64,000 nucleotides of DNA from Pseudomonas viridiflava (GCF_900589395.1 NZ_UUIS01000008.1:113469-177468), one strand, 5' to 3'; positions 26,398-35,910 are shown, counted from the stretch's first letter. Numbers and translations are program-made. Notes: generated by a model not told the origin, from the sequence alone.

Positions 26398-26804
26398 CGC
26401 CAGCAAAGCCTGCCACCGTCTGATGCCAGGCACGAGACCTTGGGCGACATCAGTCCTGTGGCAGGCGGCTTGCTGCGGGCGGCGATCCGGCGATGACGTC
26501 AGCAAGGCCCACACACCTGCTGCGCCTGTCCCATAGCCATCGCCAGCAGAGCTGCCTCCCACAGTCCGGTGCCAGGCCCGAGACCTTGGGCGACATCAAT
26601 CCTGTGGGAGGCGGCTCTGCCGGCGATGAGGCCAGCAAGGCTCATAAACCTGCTGCGTCGGTCACACAGCCATCGCCAGCAAAGCTGCCTCCCACCGTCT
26701 GGTGCCAGGCCCGAGATCCTGAGCGACATCAACCTGTGGGAGGGAGCTTGCTCGCGATAGGGCCAGCAATACCAGCATATCTGCTGCGTCGGTCACCCAG
26801 TCAT
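26398..26804. repeat. Tandem REP/BIME array, three units
   Basis: Three direct units begin CGCCAGCA at 26398, 26541 and 26674 (about 143, 133 and 131 bp). Each carries a REP pair in opposite orientation: GCTGCCTCCCAC on one side and TGTGGGAGGCGGC on the other, joined by GCCAGGCCCGAGACCTTGGG and CTGCTGCGTCGGTCAC spacers. The first unit has diverged most (GTGGCAGGCGGC). The array fills the 567 bp between the convergent DUF2238 and dctA genes; nothing else is seen there. Confidence 0.85.
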
Positions 26805-26877
26805 CACTAGTTGCGGCCTTCCACAAAGAGGCACTGTCTTGCCCAGCGTCTCTATTTGCGCCGTTATCTGGCGGCCA

Positions 26878-28221
26878 TCACCCCTTCTCGATACCCGATG
26901 CCGATGCCGATGCCGGTGCCTGAGCCGACGCCGGCGCAGGCACAACCGGCGGGTGATCCAGCGCCGCGATTTCACGCTGGGCCTGCTCGAGGTCGAAGGC
27001 GTTGTCCCACTTGGCAATCGCGATGGTGCCGATGCCGTTGCCGATCAGGTTGGTCACGGCGCGCGCCTCGTTGAGAAAGCGGTCGATGCCCAACAGCAGC
27101 ACCAGGCCCACCAACGGGATGGTGTGGATGGTGGTCAGGGTGGCGGCCAGCGTGACAAAGCCGGCACCGGCCACCCCGGCCGAGCCCTTGGAGGTCAGCA
27201 GCAACACGCCCAGCAGCACGCACTGGTCCATGAAGCTCAGCGGCGTGTTGGTGGCCTGGGCCACGAAGATCGCGGCCATGGTCAGGTAGATGCAGGTGCC
27301 GTCGGCATTGAAGGTAAAACCGGTGGGCAGCACCATGCCGACCACGGATTTCTCGCAGCCGAGCTTTTCCAGCTTGGCCATCATGCGCGGCAGCACCGAT
27401 TCGGTGGAACAGGTGCCCAGCACGATCAGGATTTCATCCTTGAAATAACGCAGGAACTGCATCAACGGCAGGCCGGACCAGCGCGCCACTGTGCCCAGGA
27501 TCACCACGATGAACACCAGGGTGGTGAGGTACAGCGCGATCAGCAACTGTCCCAGCGACAGCAAGGTGCCAATGCCGTACTTGCCGATGGTAAAGGCCAT
27601 GCCTGCGCCGGCACCGATGGGCGCCAGGCGCATGACCATCGCGACGATCTTGAACAGCCCCTGCAGCAGCAGGTCGATGATGTTGATCAGCGGCTTGCTG
27701 ACCGGCCCCATCTGCACCAGCGCCACGCCCATCAGCACCGACAGCAGAATGACCTGCAGCATCGAGCCCTTGGCAAATGCGTCGATGAAGGTGCTGGGGA
27801 TGATGTTGAGAAAGAAATCGACGGTGCCGCCCTGGTCATGCGCCACCTGGGTGTACTTGCTGATGGCACTGCCGTCGAGTTTGGCCGAGTCGATGTTCAT
27901 GCCCACGCCGGGCTTGATGACATTGACCACCACCAGGCCGATGACCAGCGCGAGGGTCGAGAGCACTTCAAAGTAGATCAGCGCCTTGACGCCGATGCGC
28001 CCGACCTCCTTGATGCTGCCCATCTTGGCCATGCCGACCACCACGGTGCCGAAGATGATCGGCGCCAGCAGCATCTTGATCAACTTGATGAAGCCATCGG
28101 CCAGCGGTTGCAGTTTGGCGGCAAAGCCGGGTTCGAAGTAACCCAGGATGCCGCCGATCACGATGCCGATCAGCACCTGTACATACAGCTGGCTGTACCA
28201 GCGCGTTGCAGACTTTTCCAT
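26878..28221 (-). CDS. dctA: C4-dicarboxylate/H+ symporter, DctA type
   Basis: A 447-aa DAACS-family carrier (Asp/Glu and dicarboxylates). It shows VLIGIVIGGILGYFEPGFA at the start, the serine-rich re-entrant loop around LGTCSTESVLPRMM, the conserved TGFTFNADGTCIY, and the second hairpin LLLTSKGSAGVAGAGFV. It brings succinate, malate, fumarate and probably tartrate across the inner membrane. The C-terminal 25 residues are an Ala/Pro/Ser-rich low-complexity tail (PAPASAQAPASASASG) not usual in DctA. The ATG at 28221 is the family start. It follows tarD by 77 bp on the same strand, which suggests co-transcription for D-tartrate uptake. Confidence 0.92.
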   Translation of the reverse strand: MEKSATRWYSQLYVQVLIGIVIGGILGYFEPGFAAKLQPLADGFIKLIKMLLAPIIFGTVVVGMAKMGSIKEVGRIGVKALIYFEVLSTLALVIGLVVVNVIKPGVGMNIDSAKLDGSAISKYTQVAHDQGGTVDFFLNIIPSTFIDAFAKGSMLQVILLSVLMGVALVQMGPVSKPLINIIDLLLQGLFKIVAMVMRLAPIGAGAGMAFTIGKYGIGTLLSLGQLLIALYLTTLVFIVVILGTVARWSGLPLMQFLRYFKDEILIVLGTCSTESVLPRMMAKLEKLGCEKSVVGMVLPTGFTFNADGTCIYLTMAAIFVAQATNTPLSFMDQCVLLGVLLLTSKGSAGVAGAGFVTLAATLTTIHTIPLVGLVLLLGIDRFLNEARAVTNLIGNGIGTIAIAKWDNAFDLEQAQREIAALDHPPVVPAPASAQAPASASASGIEKG

Positions 28222-28298
28222 GGTGTCGCACCTCGTGTTGTTTTTGTGTAGAGGGCAAAAAGCGGCCGCCTCGATCGAGACGGCCGCCACACAACGGC

Positions 28299-29468
28299 TT
28301 AACGCTCACCCAGCTCGCGCATTACCTCATACAGCGCGGCCTTGGCTTCAAAACCGACGCCCGGGATGTCCGGCAGGCCGACGTAGCCGTTCTCGACACG
28401 AATGCCGTCGGCAAAGCCGCCGAACGGCTGGAATACATCCGGGTAGGACTCGTTGCCGCCCAGGTGCAGGCCGGCGGCGATGTTCAGCGACATCTGGTGA
28501 CCGCCGTGCGGCACCACCCGGCGCGATGACCAGCCCAGCTCTTTCATCACCTCCAGGGTGCGCAGGTACTCGACCAGGCCGTAGGACAGCGCGCAGTCGA
28601 ACTGCACGAAATCGCGGTCCGGGCGCATGCCGCCGTGGCGCAGCAGGTTGCGGGCATCCTGGTGGGAGAACAGGTTTTCGCCGGTGGCCATCGGCAGGTC
28701 ATAGTGGTTGGCCAGCTCCGCTTGCAGGGCGTAGTCCAGCGGGTCACCCGCCTCTTCGTACCAGAACAGGTCGTACGGCTTGAGGGCTTCGGCGTAGGCG
28801 ATGGCGGTCTTGAGGTCGAAACGGCCATTGGCATCGACCGCCAGGCGCCGGCCGCTGCCGACCACCTCCAGCACCGCCTCGATGCGCGACAGGTCTTCGG
28901 CCAGCGGCACCGCGCCGATCTTCATCTTCACCACGTCATAGCCGCGGTCCAGGTAGCTCTGCATCTCGGCCTTGAGCTGGCTGTGGTCCTTGCCGGGGTA
29001 GTAATAGCCACCGGCGGCGTAGACCCAGACCTTGTCGTCGGCCACGCCGTCGCGGTAACGGTCGGCCAGCAGCCGGTACAGCGGCTTGCCCTCGATCTTG
29101 GCCACCGCATCCCATACCGCCATGTCGATGGTGCCCACCGCCACCGAACGCTCACCGTGACCACCGGGCTTTTCGTTGGTCATCAGGGTTTTCCAGATGG
29201 CGAACGGGTCAAGGTTGTCGTTGGCCTCATCGATCAGCGATTCAGGCTTCGCTTCGCTGATACGGGCCAGGAACCGGTCGCGCATCAAGGCGCCCTGGCC
29301 ATAGCGGCCGTTGGAGTTGAAGCCGTAACCGATGACCGGCTTGCCGTCACGAATCACATCGGTGACCACCGCCACGACCGAGCAGGTCATCTTGGAAAAG
29401 TCGATGTAGGCATTGGCAATAGGCGAGGCAATGGAAACGGTCTTTTCGCGGATATCAACGATGCGCAT
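28299..29468 (-). CDS. tarD: D(-)-tartrate dehydratase (enolase superfamily)
   Basis: A 389-aa mandelate-racemase-subgroup enolase. The catalytic pieces of TarD are visible: the KMKIG lysine pair, metal ligands in VDANGRF, FWYEE and ATGENLFSHQ, and the late His of PHGGHQMSLNIAAG. NEKPGGHGERSVAVGTIDMA near residue 100 closely resembles characterised rhizobial TarD. The reaction is dehydration of D-tartrate to oxaloacetate with Mg2+ in the cytoplasm. GAGGAC precedes the ATG at 29468. It is upstream of dctA on the same strand and divergent from a LysR gene, giving a complete uptake-dehydration-regulation locus. Confidence 0.92.
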   Translation of the reverse strand: MRIVDIREKTVSIASPIANAYIDFSKMTCSVVAVVTDVIRDGKPVIGYGFNSNGRYGQGALMRDRFLARISEAKPESLIDEANDNLDPFAIWKTLMTNEKPGGHGERSVAVGTIDMAVWDAVAKIEGKPLYRLLADRYRDGVADDKVWVYAAGGYYYPGKDHSQLKAEMQSYLDRGYDVVKMKIGAVPLAEDLSRIEAVLEVVGSGRRLAVDANGRFDLKTAIAYAEALKPYDLFWYEEAGDPLDYALQAELANHYDLPMATGENLFSHQDARNLLRHGGMRPDRDFVQFDCALSYGLVEYLRTLEVMKELGWSSRRVVPHGGHQMSLNIAAGLHLGGNESYPDVFQPFGGFADGIRVENGYVGLPDIPGVGFEAKAALYEVMRELGER

Positions 29469-29643
29469 GGCGCTGTCCTCTTGTTGTGATGCAGGCCACG
29501 TTAGGCGCATCCAGGACGATCCGATAATGCTGTTATCGATGCAGGCAATGCCATTTCGGCATAGCCTTTTGGCCTATTGATAGCGTGTTATTTCAGGCCG
29601 CCATGCTATAAAACGCCAAACCCATGCAGGCTCAGCATTACTT

Positions 29644-30537
29644 ATGGAACTCGTCTGGCTTGAAGACTTCATTGCCCTGGCCGAGCACGGCAGCTTCATT
29701 CGTGCCGCCCAGACCCGGCACGTGACCCAGCCGGCGTTCAGCCGGCGCATCCGGGCGCTGGAGCAATGGATGGGTGTGCAATTGTTCCAGCGTACCTTCC
29801 AGGGCGCGACCCTGACCCTGGCCGGCGAGCATGTGCTGGCCAGCATGCAGGACGCCACTGCCCGCCTGTACCGGATACGTGAAGAAGCGCGTGAAGTGGC
29901 CGGCACCGCAGCCAAGAGCCTGAAATTCTCGGCCACCCATTCGCTGTCGTTCACCTTCTTTCCCAAGTGGATTCGCCAGCTCGGGCGGGGCGCGCCGATC
30001 GAGGCGGTCAGGCTGCAATCGGACAGCATGGCCGAGTGCGAGCGCCTCTTGATGCACGGGCAAGTGCAGTTTCTGCTCAGCCACCGCCACCCGCAGGTGC
30101 CGCCGAAACTGCCGTTCGGCCAGTACCTGAGCAAGGCCGTGGGGGTCGACACGCTGATTCCGCTGATGGGCCGCGATGCCGACTTTGGCATTGACCTGCA
30201 CACCCTGCCGTACCTGGCCTATACCCGCGAATCAGGCCTGGGACGCATCCTGGAGCAGCAACTGCAGGACAAGGCCGGCTACCTGCACCTGCAACCCTCG
30301 TTCAGCAGCCACCTGGCAGCGGTACTGACCTCCATGGCCCTGGAAAACAAGGGCGTGGCCTGGTTGCCGAAAAGCCTGACCGAGCAAGAGCGCACCGATG
30401 GCAAGCTGGTGCGCGCCCTGGATGAGAGCTGGGACATTGCGCTGGAGATTCACCTGGCCCGCCCGGTGGCACAGCTGCCACCGTTTGCCGAAGCGTTCTG
30501 GGAACAGCTGGAAAGCTACAGCGCGCCGTCTGGTTGA
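29644..30537 (+). CDS. LysR-family regulator of the tartrate locus
   Basis: A 297-aa LTTR (HTH in residues about 5-60: LAEHGSFIRAAQTRHVTQPA; effector domain after about 90). The AT-rich 175-bp divergent region to tarD has LTTR-like half sites such as GATAGCGTGTTATTTC near 29580 and GCCATTTCGGCAT at about 29551-29563. Divergence and spacing make it the likely D-tartrate-responsive activator of tarD-dctA; this is inference. Confidence 0.9.
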   Translation: MELVWLEDFIALAEHGSFIRAAQTRHVTQPAFSRRIRALEQWMGVQLFQRTFQGATLTLAGEHVLASMQDATARLYRIREEAREVAGTAAKSLKFSATHSLSFTFFPKWIRQLGRGAPIEAVRLQSDSMAECERLLMHGQVQFLLSHRHPQVPPKLPFGQYLSKAVGVDTLIPLMGRDADFGIDLHTLPYLAYTRESGLGRILEQQLQDKAGYLHLQPSFSSHLAAVLTSMALENKGVAWLPKSLTEQERTDGKLVRALDESWDIALEIHLARPVAQLPPFAEAFWEQLESYSAPSG

Positions 30538-31158
30538 TCACGAAGGGCTGTCGAAATCCGGGAACGGATGACGCAGCGGGCGCGGTGTGTCTGGCGGTGT
30601 ACTGACGGCAGGAACGTCGACCAGAGGCCATCGCCCCAGCGCCTCATAACGGCCCTTGTAGGACTCGTAGAGCATAAACTCGCGGGCCTGCCAGCGAAAA
30701 TCGGGCTCGGCCATCGCTTCGGGCACCGGATCCCGGTAATCGCGCATCAGGGTCACATGCGGGATGAATTCGCGGGCATCGGGTGTCAGCCCCAGTGGCA
30801 GCATGGCCTGTTGCAGGTCATAGACCCAGCGCAGGAAGGTCGGCGGTGTCTGGCTCGACGTCAGCGTCAGGGTCTGGCTGCGGCGCCAGGCGTCCAGTTG
30901 ATCCAGCACCAGGGTCAGCGGTGCGGTCAATGGACGCAGCCGTGCGGCGGTTTCAAGGATGGCGGGCAGTTGCTTGATACCAACGTTGCCGAGAAACACC
31001 AGGGTCAGGTGGAAGTTTTCCGTGGGCACCGGCCGACCGCTGCGCAAACGCAGGTCGGTCCGCCAGCGAGCAATGGCCTTGCGCTGCACCGCGTCGCACG
31101 GCAAGGCAAAGAACAGCCGCTTGAACGGCTCGGTTGAAACAACCTCGTTGATCATCAA
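30538..31158 (-). CDS. thpR: RNA 2',3'-cyclic phosphodiesterase
   Basis: A 206-aa 2H-phosphoesterase. Both catalytic HxTx motifs are visible: HLTLVFLG near residue 50 and HVTLMRDY near residue 135. The family opens RNA 2',3'-cyclic phosphates and can join 2'-5' ends in vitro. A C-terminal Pro-rich tail (VSTPPDTPRPLRHPF) extends beyond the usual length of about 180 aa. Its stop codon abuts the stop of the convergent LysR gene. Start may be at the first or second of two Met codons (31158/31155). Confidence 0.88.
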   Translation of the reverse strand: MMINEVVSTEPFKRLFFALPCDAVQRKAIARWRTDLRLRSGRPVPTENFHLTLVFLGNVGIKQLPAILETAARLRPLTAPLTLVLDQLDAWRRSQTLTLTSSQTPPTFLRWVYDLQQAMLPLGLTPDAREFIPHVTLMRDYRDPVPEAMAEPDFRWQAREFMLYESYKGRYEALGRWPLVDVPAVSTPPDTPRPLRHPFPDFDSPS

Positions 31159-31212
31159 ACAACACTCCTGATTCAGCTCAGTCGCTTTCGACCTCAGCGT
31201 CTGACGTCGCGT

Positions 31213-32268
31213 TCAAAGTCCGGCCTCGCGGATCAAGGTCGCCAACAGGGCTGGCGCCGGCATCTCGCGGGCCAGCGGCGCGCCTTGCCCGGCCCAGTGT
31301 GCGGCACATTCGTGGCTGCCTGTCAGGGCCGCGGCGGCATTAAGCTGCTTGGCCGCGTCATAGGCCAGCGGATACGCCGCCGGCAGGACCCCGCCGCGCT
31401 CGGCATGCTCGATAAAGCCATTGACCAGCCCGCGCGCCGGACGGCCGGACAGGGTCGAGGTGAGGCGCGTCGTGGCGGCGCGTGGGCTTTTCAGATGAGC
31501 CCGATAACCCTGGCTGGCCGCCGATTCGGGGCACAGGATGAACGCGGTGCCCAATTGCGCGGCGGCGGCGCCCAGGTCCAGCACGGCGCGAATGCCCTGC
31601 CCGTCCATGATGCCGCCGGCGGCGATAACCGGCAGGTCGATGTGCTTGACCAGCAGGCGCACCAGCACCGAGGTGCTCAGTTGCTCATCGCAGGCTTGCG
31701 GGTCGAACATACCGCGATGCCCGCCGGCCTCGATGCCCTGCGCCACGATGGCATCGAAGCCCAGTTGTTGGATCTGCACGGCTTCAGCCAGGCAGGTGGC
31801 CGTCGCCACCGTGCAGATGCCCGCCTGCTTGAGGGCCTGCAATTGCGCGGCCGACGGCAACCCAAAATGAAAGCTGACCACCGCAGGTCGGGTGTCCAGC
31901 AGCAGGTCGAAAACCGCATTGTCCTGGGCAAAGCTGGTGTAGATCTCACCAAGCGTGGCGGGCACCGGCGCCTGGAACTGCTCGAACAGCGGCCGCAAAT
32001 GCGCCAGCCAGGCGCCTTCGCGCGCCGGGTCACGCACGGCGGGCACATGGCAGAAGACATTGACGTTGAACGGCCGGTCGGTCAGCGCCTGGGTCTGCTC
32101 GATCATGGCCCGGGCCTGGGCCACGCTGCTGGCACCGATGCCAAGAGACCCCAGGCCGCCGGCATTGCTCACGGCCGCCGCCAACTGTGGCGTGGCCACG
32201 CCGGCCATGGGTGCCTGAATGATGGGCTCAATGCCAAGCCTGTCTGTAAAAACGCGGGGATCGGTCAT
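31213..32268 (-). CDS. Nitronate monooxygenase, class I
   Basis: A 351-aa FMN TIM-barrel enzyme. Class I motifs are visible: [20 protein letters not shown], a SLGIGA segment, [13 protein letters not shown] with the catalytic His, and [13 protein letters not shown] for phosphate binding. It oxidises toxic nitronates such as propionate-3-nitronate to the semialdehyde and nitrite. It is divergent from a LysR gene over an AT-rich 92-bp region carrying a perfect 14-bp palindrome. Confidence 0.92.
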   Translation of the reverse strand: MTDPRVFTDRLGIEPIIQAPMAGVATPQLAAAVSNAGGLGSLGIGASSVAQARAMIEQTQALTDRPFNVNVFCHVPAVRDPAREGAWLAHLRPLFEQFQAPVPATLGEIYTSFAQDNAVFDLLLDTRPAVVSFHFGLPSAAQLQALKQAGICTVATATCLAEAVQIQQLGFDAIVAQGIEAGGHRGMFDPQACDEQLSTSVLVRLLVKHIDLPVIAAGGIMDGQGIRAVLDLGAAAAQLGTAFILCPESAASQGYRAHLKSPRAATTRLTSTLSGRPARGLVNGFIEHAERGGVLPAAYPLAYDAAKQLNAAAALTGSHECAAHWAGQGAPLAREMPAPALLATLIREAGL

Positions 32269-32300
32269 GGTGCAGCTCCGTGGCGTCAGGAAATCGAGCG

Positions 32301-32314
32301 TTGATAATTATCAA
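32301..32314. promoter_or_regulatory. Operator-like palindrome in the nmo-lysR divergent region
   Basis: TTGATAATTATCAA is a perfect 14-bp dyad in an AT-rich promoter zone between nitronate monooxygenase and LysR. A TATGAGAA direct repeat follows (about 32315 and 32346). It probably serves the LysR protein or RNA polymerase. Confidence 0.5.
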
Positions 32315-32360
32315 TATGAGAATAATATAACCACATAATTTCCATTATGAGAACACCAGT

Positions 32361-33233
32361 ATGGATCTCGACACCCTGAAAATCTTCGACACGGTGGCGG
32401 TCGAGCTGAGCATGACGCGCGCCGCCGCGCGCCTGGGCCGCGCGCCGTCCAACGTGACCACGCGCATCCAGCAACTGGAAGCAGACCTGGGCGTCGAGCT
32501 GTTCGTGCGCACCGGCAAGCGCATCGGCTTGTCGAGCGCCGGGCAGCAATTTCGAGTGTACGCCCAGCGCATGCTGGCCCTGGAAGATGAAGCGCGCCAG
32601 GTGATCGGCGGTGGCGCCAGCGGCGGCACCCTGCGCATCGGCAGCATGGAAAGCACCGCCGCCAGCCGCCTACCCCTGCGCCTGGCGGCCTTCAACAAGG
32701 CGTGGCCGGCGACCCGGCTGGAGGTCAGCACCGGGCCATCGGGCATCCTGCTCAGGCAACTGCGTGACGGGCAACTGGACTGCGCCTTCGTGGCGCTGCC
32801 GCCGGGTGCCAATGTCGAGCCGGAACTGGCTGGCTATAACTTGCAGGCGATGGCCCTCTGGCAGGAGGCGCTGGTGCTGTTGCTGCCGGCCAGCGAAGCC
32901 GGGGTCAGTGCGCCTGGGCAAGTGCGCACCCGAACGCTGGCCGCGTTCAGGCCGGGCTGCGTGTATCGGGCGATAGCCCAGACACAGTTGGGGATTTCGG
33001 CGGGCTCGTCGTGGCAGGTCCAGGAACTGGGGTCCTACCACGCCATGGTGGCCTGCGTGGCGGCCGGTTCCTGCGTGACCCTGCTACCGCGCAGCGTGCT
33101 TGAGCTGTGCCAGGTGCCGGCTGACCTGCCGGTGCTGGACATCGGCCTGGTCGACACCTGGCTGGTCTGGCGCCAGGGCTACAGCGCCCCGGCGTTTCAG
33201 CACTTTTGCGCGGCGCTGGAGCAGTACCTGTAG
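32361..33233 (+). CDS. LysR-family transcriptional regulator
   Basis: A 290-aa LTTR (MDLDTLKIFDTVAVELSMTR; HTH to about residue 60; effector domain after residue 90 with SMESTAASRLPLRLAAF). The sequence is of the small CynR/GltC-like kind found beside flavin oxidoreductases. It is divergent from nitronate monooxygenase and likely controls it. Downstream lie a gene remnant and a MITE-like repeat. Confidence 0.9.
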   Translation: MDLDTLKIFDTVAVELSMTRAAARLGRAPSNVTTRIQQLEADLGVELFVRTGKRIGLSSAGQQFRVYAQRMLALEDEARQVIGGGASGGTLRIGSMESTAASRLPLRLAAFNKAWPATRLEVSTGPSGILLRQLRDGQLDCAFVALPPGANVEPELAGYNLQAMALWQEALVLLLPASEAGVSAPGQVRTRTLAAFRPGCVYRAIAQTQLGISAGSSWQVQELGSYHAMVACVAAGSCVTLLPRSVLELCQVPADLPVLDIGLVDTWLVWRQGYSAPAFQHFCAALEQYL

Positions 33234-33238
33234 AGCGT

Positions 33239-33320
33239 CAGCGTTCGCCGAAGCGCAGCCGGTTGCCGAAGGGGTCATGCACCTGCAACGCCTTGCCGCC
33301 CTGTGTTTTGGTGCTCGCAG
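33239..33320 (-). pseudogene. 3' remnant of a VOC/glyoxalase-family gene
   Basis: Reading the minus strand toward the TGA at 33239-33241 gives a typical glyoxalase-fold C terminus, including KALQVHDPFGNRLRFGER and stop. The open part is only about 25 codons and ends exactly at the edge of repeat copy C (33322), with no upstream continuation on the far side, where metE lies. So the 5' part of the gene was lost, probably in the event that placed the repeat. Confidence 0.7.
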
Positions 33321-33321
33321 G

Positions 33322-33472
33322 GTAGGAGCGCGCTTGCCCGCGACCGGCTGCGTTAGCAGTCGTAAATTTGTGGCGTTTCATAGATTCTGAATACGTTCAC
33401 AATCGTAAATTTGTGGCGTTGCGCAGATTTTGCGAGCGCTACGCACTCGGTCGCGGGCAAGCGCGCTCCTAC
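33322..33472. repeat. MITE-like composite repeat, copy C (151 bp, opposite orientation)
   Basis: Perfect 25-bp inverted ends with the core reversed relative to copies A, B, D and E. One end abuts the glyoxalase remnant and the other supplies the terminal stop codon of metE: the TAG at 33469-33471 is part of the GTAGGAG terminus. Together with copy D it brackets metE in inverted orientation. Confidence 0.85.
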
Positions 33473-35775
33473 AGAGCCTGCGCCCGGTCCTTGCGCAGTT
33501 CGCGGGCGGCGGCAACCATATTGACCAGCGCCGCTTCGGTCTCCGGCCAGCCGCGGGTTTTCAGGCCGCAATCGGGGTTGACCCACAAGCGCTCGGCCGG
33601 GATGCGCAGGGCGGCCTTGCGCAGCCGCTTGACCATGTCGGCGGTGTCCGGCACATGCGGGGAATGGATGTCGTAGACACCAGGGCCGATCTCGTTCGGG
33701 TAGGCAAATTGCTCAAAGGCGGCAAGCAGCGCCATGTCCGAGCGCGAGGTTTCGATCGTAATCACATCGGCGTCCATGGCGGCAATCGACTCGATCACAT
33801 CGTTGAATTCGCTGTAGCACATGTGCGTATGAATCTGGGTGTCGTCGCGCACGCCCGAAGCGCACAGGCGAAAGGCCTCGGTGGCCCAGTGCAGGTACGC
33901 CGCCCAGCCACTGTTGCGCAGCGGCAGGCCTTCACGAAACGCCGCCTCATCGATCTGCACGATGCGAATGCCGGCGGCCTCCAGGTCGAGCACTTCATCA
34001 CGGATCGCCAGTGCCAGTTGTCGGGCCTGGGTTTCGCGGCTGACATCCTCACGCGCAAACGACCACATCAGCATCGTGACCGGCCCGGTCAGCATGCCTT
34101 TGATTACCTTGGAGGTCAGACCCTGGGCATAGGTGATCCAGTCCACGGTCATGGCCTTGGGACGGCTCAGGTCGCCGTAGATAATGGCCGGCTTCACGCA
34201 GCGCGAGCCGTAGCTCTGCACCCAGCCAAAACGTGTAAAGGCATAGCCGTCGAGCTGTTCGGCAAAGTATTCGACCATGTCGTTGCGCTCGGCCTCGCCG
34301 TGCACCAGCACATCCAGGCCGAGTTTTTCCTGCACGTACACCGCATGGCGTATTTCGCTGTGCATGGCCTCGGTGTAATCGGCCGGGCTCAGCTTGCCTT
34401 GCTTGAATGACTGACGTGCCAGGCGGATGGCCGGGGTCTGCGCAAACGAGCCGATGGTGGTGGTCGGGAACACGGGCAAGTCCAGACCCGCGCGCTGTTT
34501 GACGATGCGCTCGGCAAACGCCGAATGTCGCTGGCTGTCGGCCGGTGTGATGGCTTGCACACGCGCCTGCACCAACGGCTTGTGAATGCGCGTCGAGGCA
34601 GCACGAGCCGTCTGCACAGCGCGGCTTTGCGCCAGCGCCTGGGCCACTTCGGGGGCTTGCGGCCGGTTGATGGCCTGGGTCAGCACGGCCACTTCGGCGC
34701 ATTTCTGCATGGCAAAGGCCAGCCAGCTCTTGAGTTCACTGTCGAGCCGGTCTTCGCGGGCCAGGTCCACCGGGCTGTGCAGCAGCGAGCAGGACGGCGC
34801 CAGCCACTAACGCTCACCCAGGCGTTCATGGGCGTGGCGCACCACCGCCAGCGCCTGGTCGAGGTCGCACCGCCAGACATTGCGGCCGTTGACCAGGCCC
34901 AGCGACAGGATCTTGTAGGCCGGCAAGCGGTCGAGAATAACCGGGTACTGCTCCGGGGCACGCACCAGATCAATGTGCAGGCCATCGACCGGCAGGCCGG
35001 CCGCCAGGCCCAGGTTGTCTTCCAGGCCACCAAAATAGGTGGCCACCAATTTTTTCAGCGGCTCGCGTTGCAGGATGTTGTAGACGCGTTCGTAGGCGTT
35101 TTTCCAGTCTTGCGGCAAGTCCAGCACCAGGATCGGTTCGTCGATCTGCACCCACTCCACGCCCTGCCCGGCCAGGCGCTGGAAAATCTGCCCGTACAGC
35201 GGCAACAGGCGATCGACCAGTTCCAGCCTGTCGAAGTCGGCGCCCTTGGTCTTGCCCAGCCACAGGTAAGTCAGCGGGCCGATCACCACCGGTTTGACGA
35301 CGTGCCCCAGGTCATGGGCCTCTTGTACTTCTTCGAACAACTGCTCCCAGCTCAGGCTGAACGCCTGGTCAGCGGTGAATTCCGGGACCAGGTAGTGGTA
35401 GTTGGTGTCGAACCATTTCGTCATTTCCTGGGCATGGGCGCCGCCGCAGCAGGCGTCACCGCTTTGCGCGACGCCACGGGCCATGGCGAACAGTGTCTGC
35501 AAGGTCGGCTTTTCAGCCTCGCCGCGAAAGCGCTCGGGAATCACGCCGAAGGTCAGCGAGTGGGTCAGCACCTGGTCATACCAGGCAAAATCGCCCACCG
35601 GCAGCAGCTCGATACCGGCGTCCTTTTGCACCTGCCAGTGCGTCGCACGCAACTGACGGCCAGTGGCACGCAAGCCGGCTTCGTCGAGTTCACCTTTCCA
35701 ATAGGCCTCCTGGGCTTTTTTCAATTCACGGTCACCGCCGATACGCGGAAACCCCAGGTTATGTGCCAAGGCCAT
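33469..35775 (-). pseudogene. metE: Cobalamin-independent methionine synthase with an in-frame amber codon
   Basis: The full frame is 768 codons, the normal MetE length, starting at ATG 35775 with GGAGGA 8 bases upstream. A TAG at 34807-34809 interrupts it after HAHERLGER; the frame continues directly with [15 protein letters not shown], which is standard MetE sequence, so the amber replaces one codon (probably Leu TTG) and is not a frameshift. The C-terminal half keeps the zinc and active-site residues ([34 protein letters not shown]). Unless TAG is read through, only an inactive 322-aa N-terminal half is made. The enzyme would methylate homocysteine from methyl-H4-folate. Sequencing error is possible. 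Confidence 0.88.
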
Positions 35776-35830
35776 GTGCCCGTCCTCCAATGGAATAATC
35801 AATGGGCGAAGTGTGGACATCGGCGCAGAG

Positions 35831-35863
35831 TGAGACAAACTCATAATATTTGAGATCAACTCA
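35831..35863. promoter_or_regulatory. Tandem operator upstream of metE
   Basis: TGAGACAAACTCA (35831-35843) and TGAGATCAACTCA (35851-35863) are two copies of a TGAG-N5-CTCA dyad, 20 bp centre to centre, 56 and 76 bp upstream of the metE ATG. The shape and position fit MetR (known consensus TGAA-N5-TTCA) or another LysR-type regulator. Confidence 0.6.
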
Positions 35864-35910
35864 AGATTTTCTCATGTTCGAATGCGGGGACCGTTGTTCA
35901 CTGGACGCGG

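Noticed and set aside
26398..26804. CRISPR array
   Set aside because: Units are 131-143 bp with internal inverted REPs and conserved spacers, not short direct repeats with unique spacers; no cas genes are present.
26839..28251. A 470-aa plus-strand open frame over dctA
   Set aside because: His/Gln-rich antisense shadow of a clear DctA protein on the minus strand.
34807..34809. metE frameshift
   Set aside because: Frame is the same on both sides of the interruption; the defect is a single in-frame TAG.
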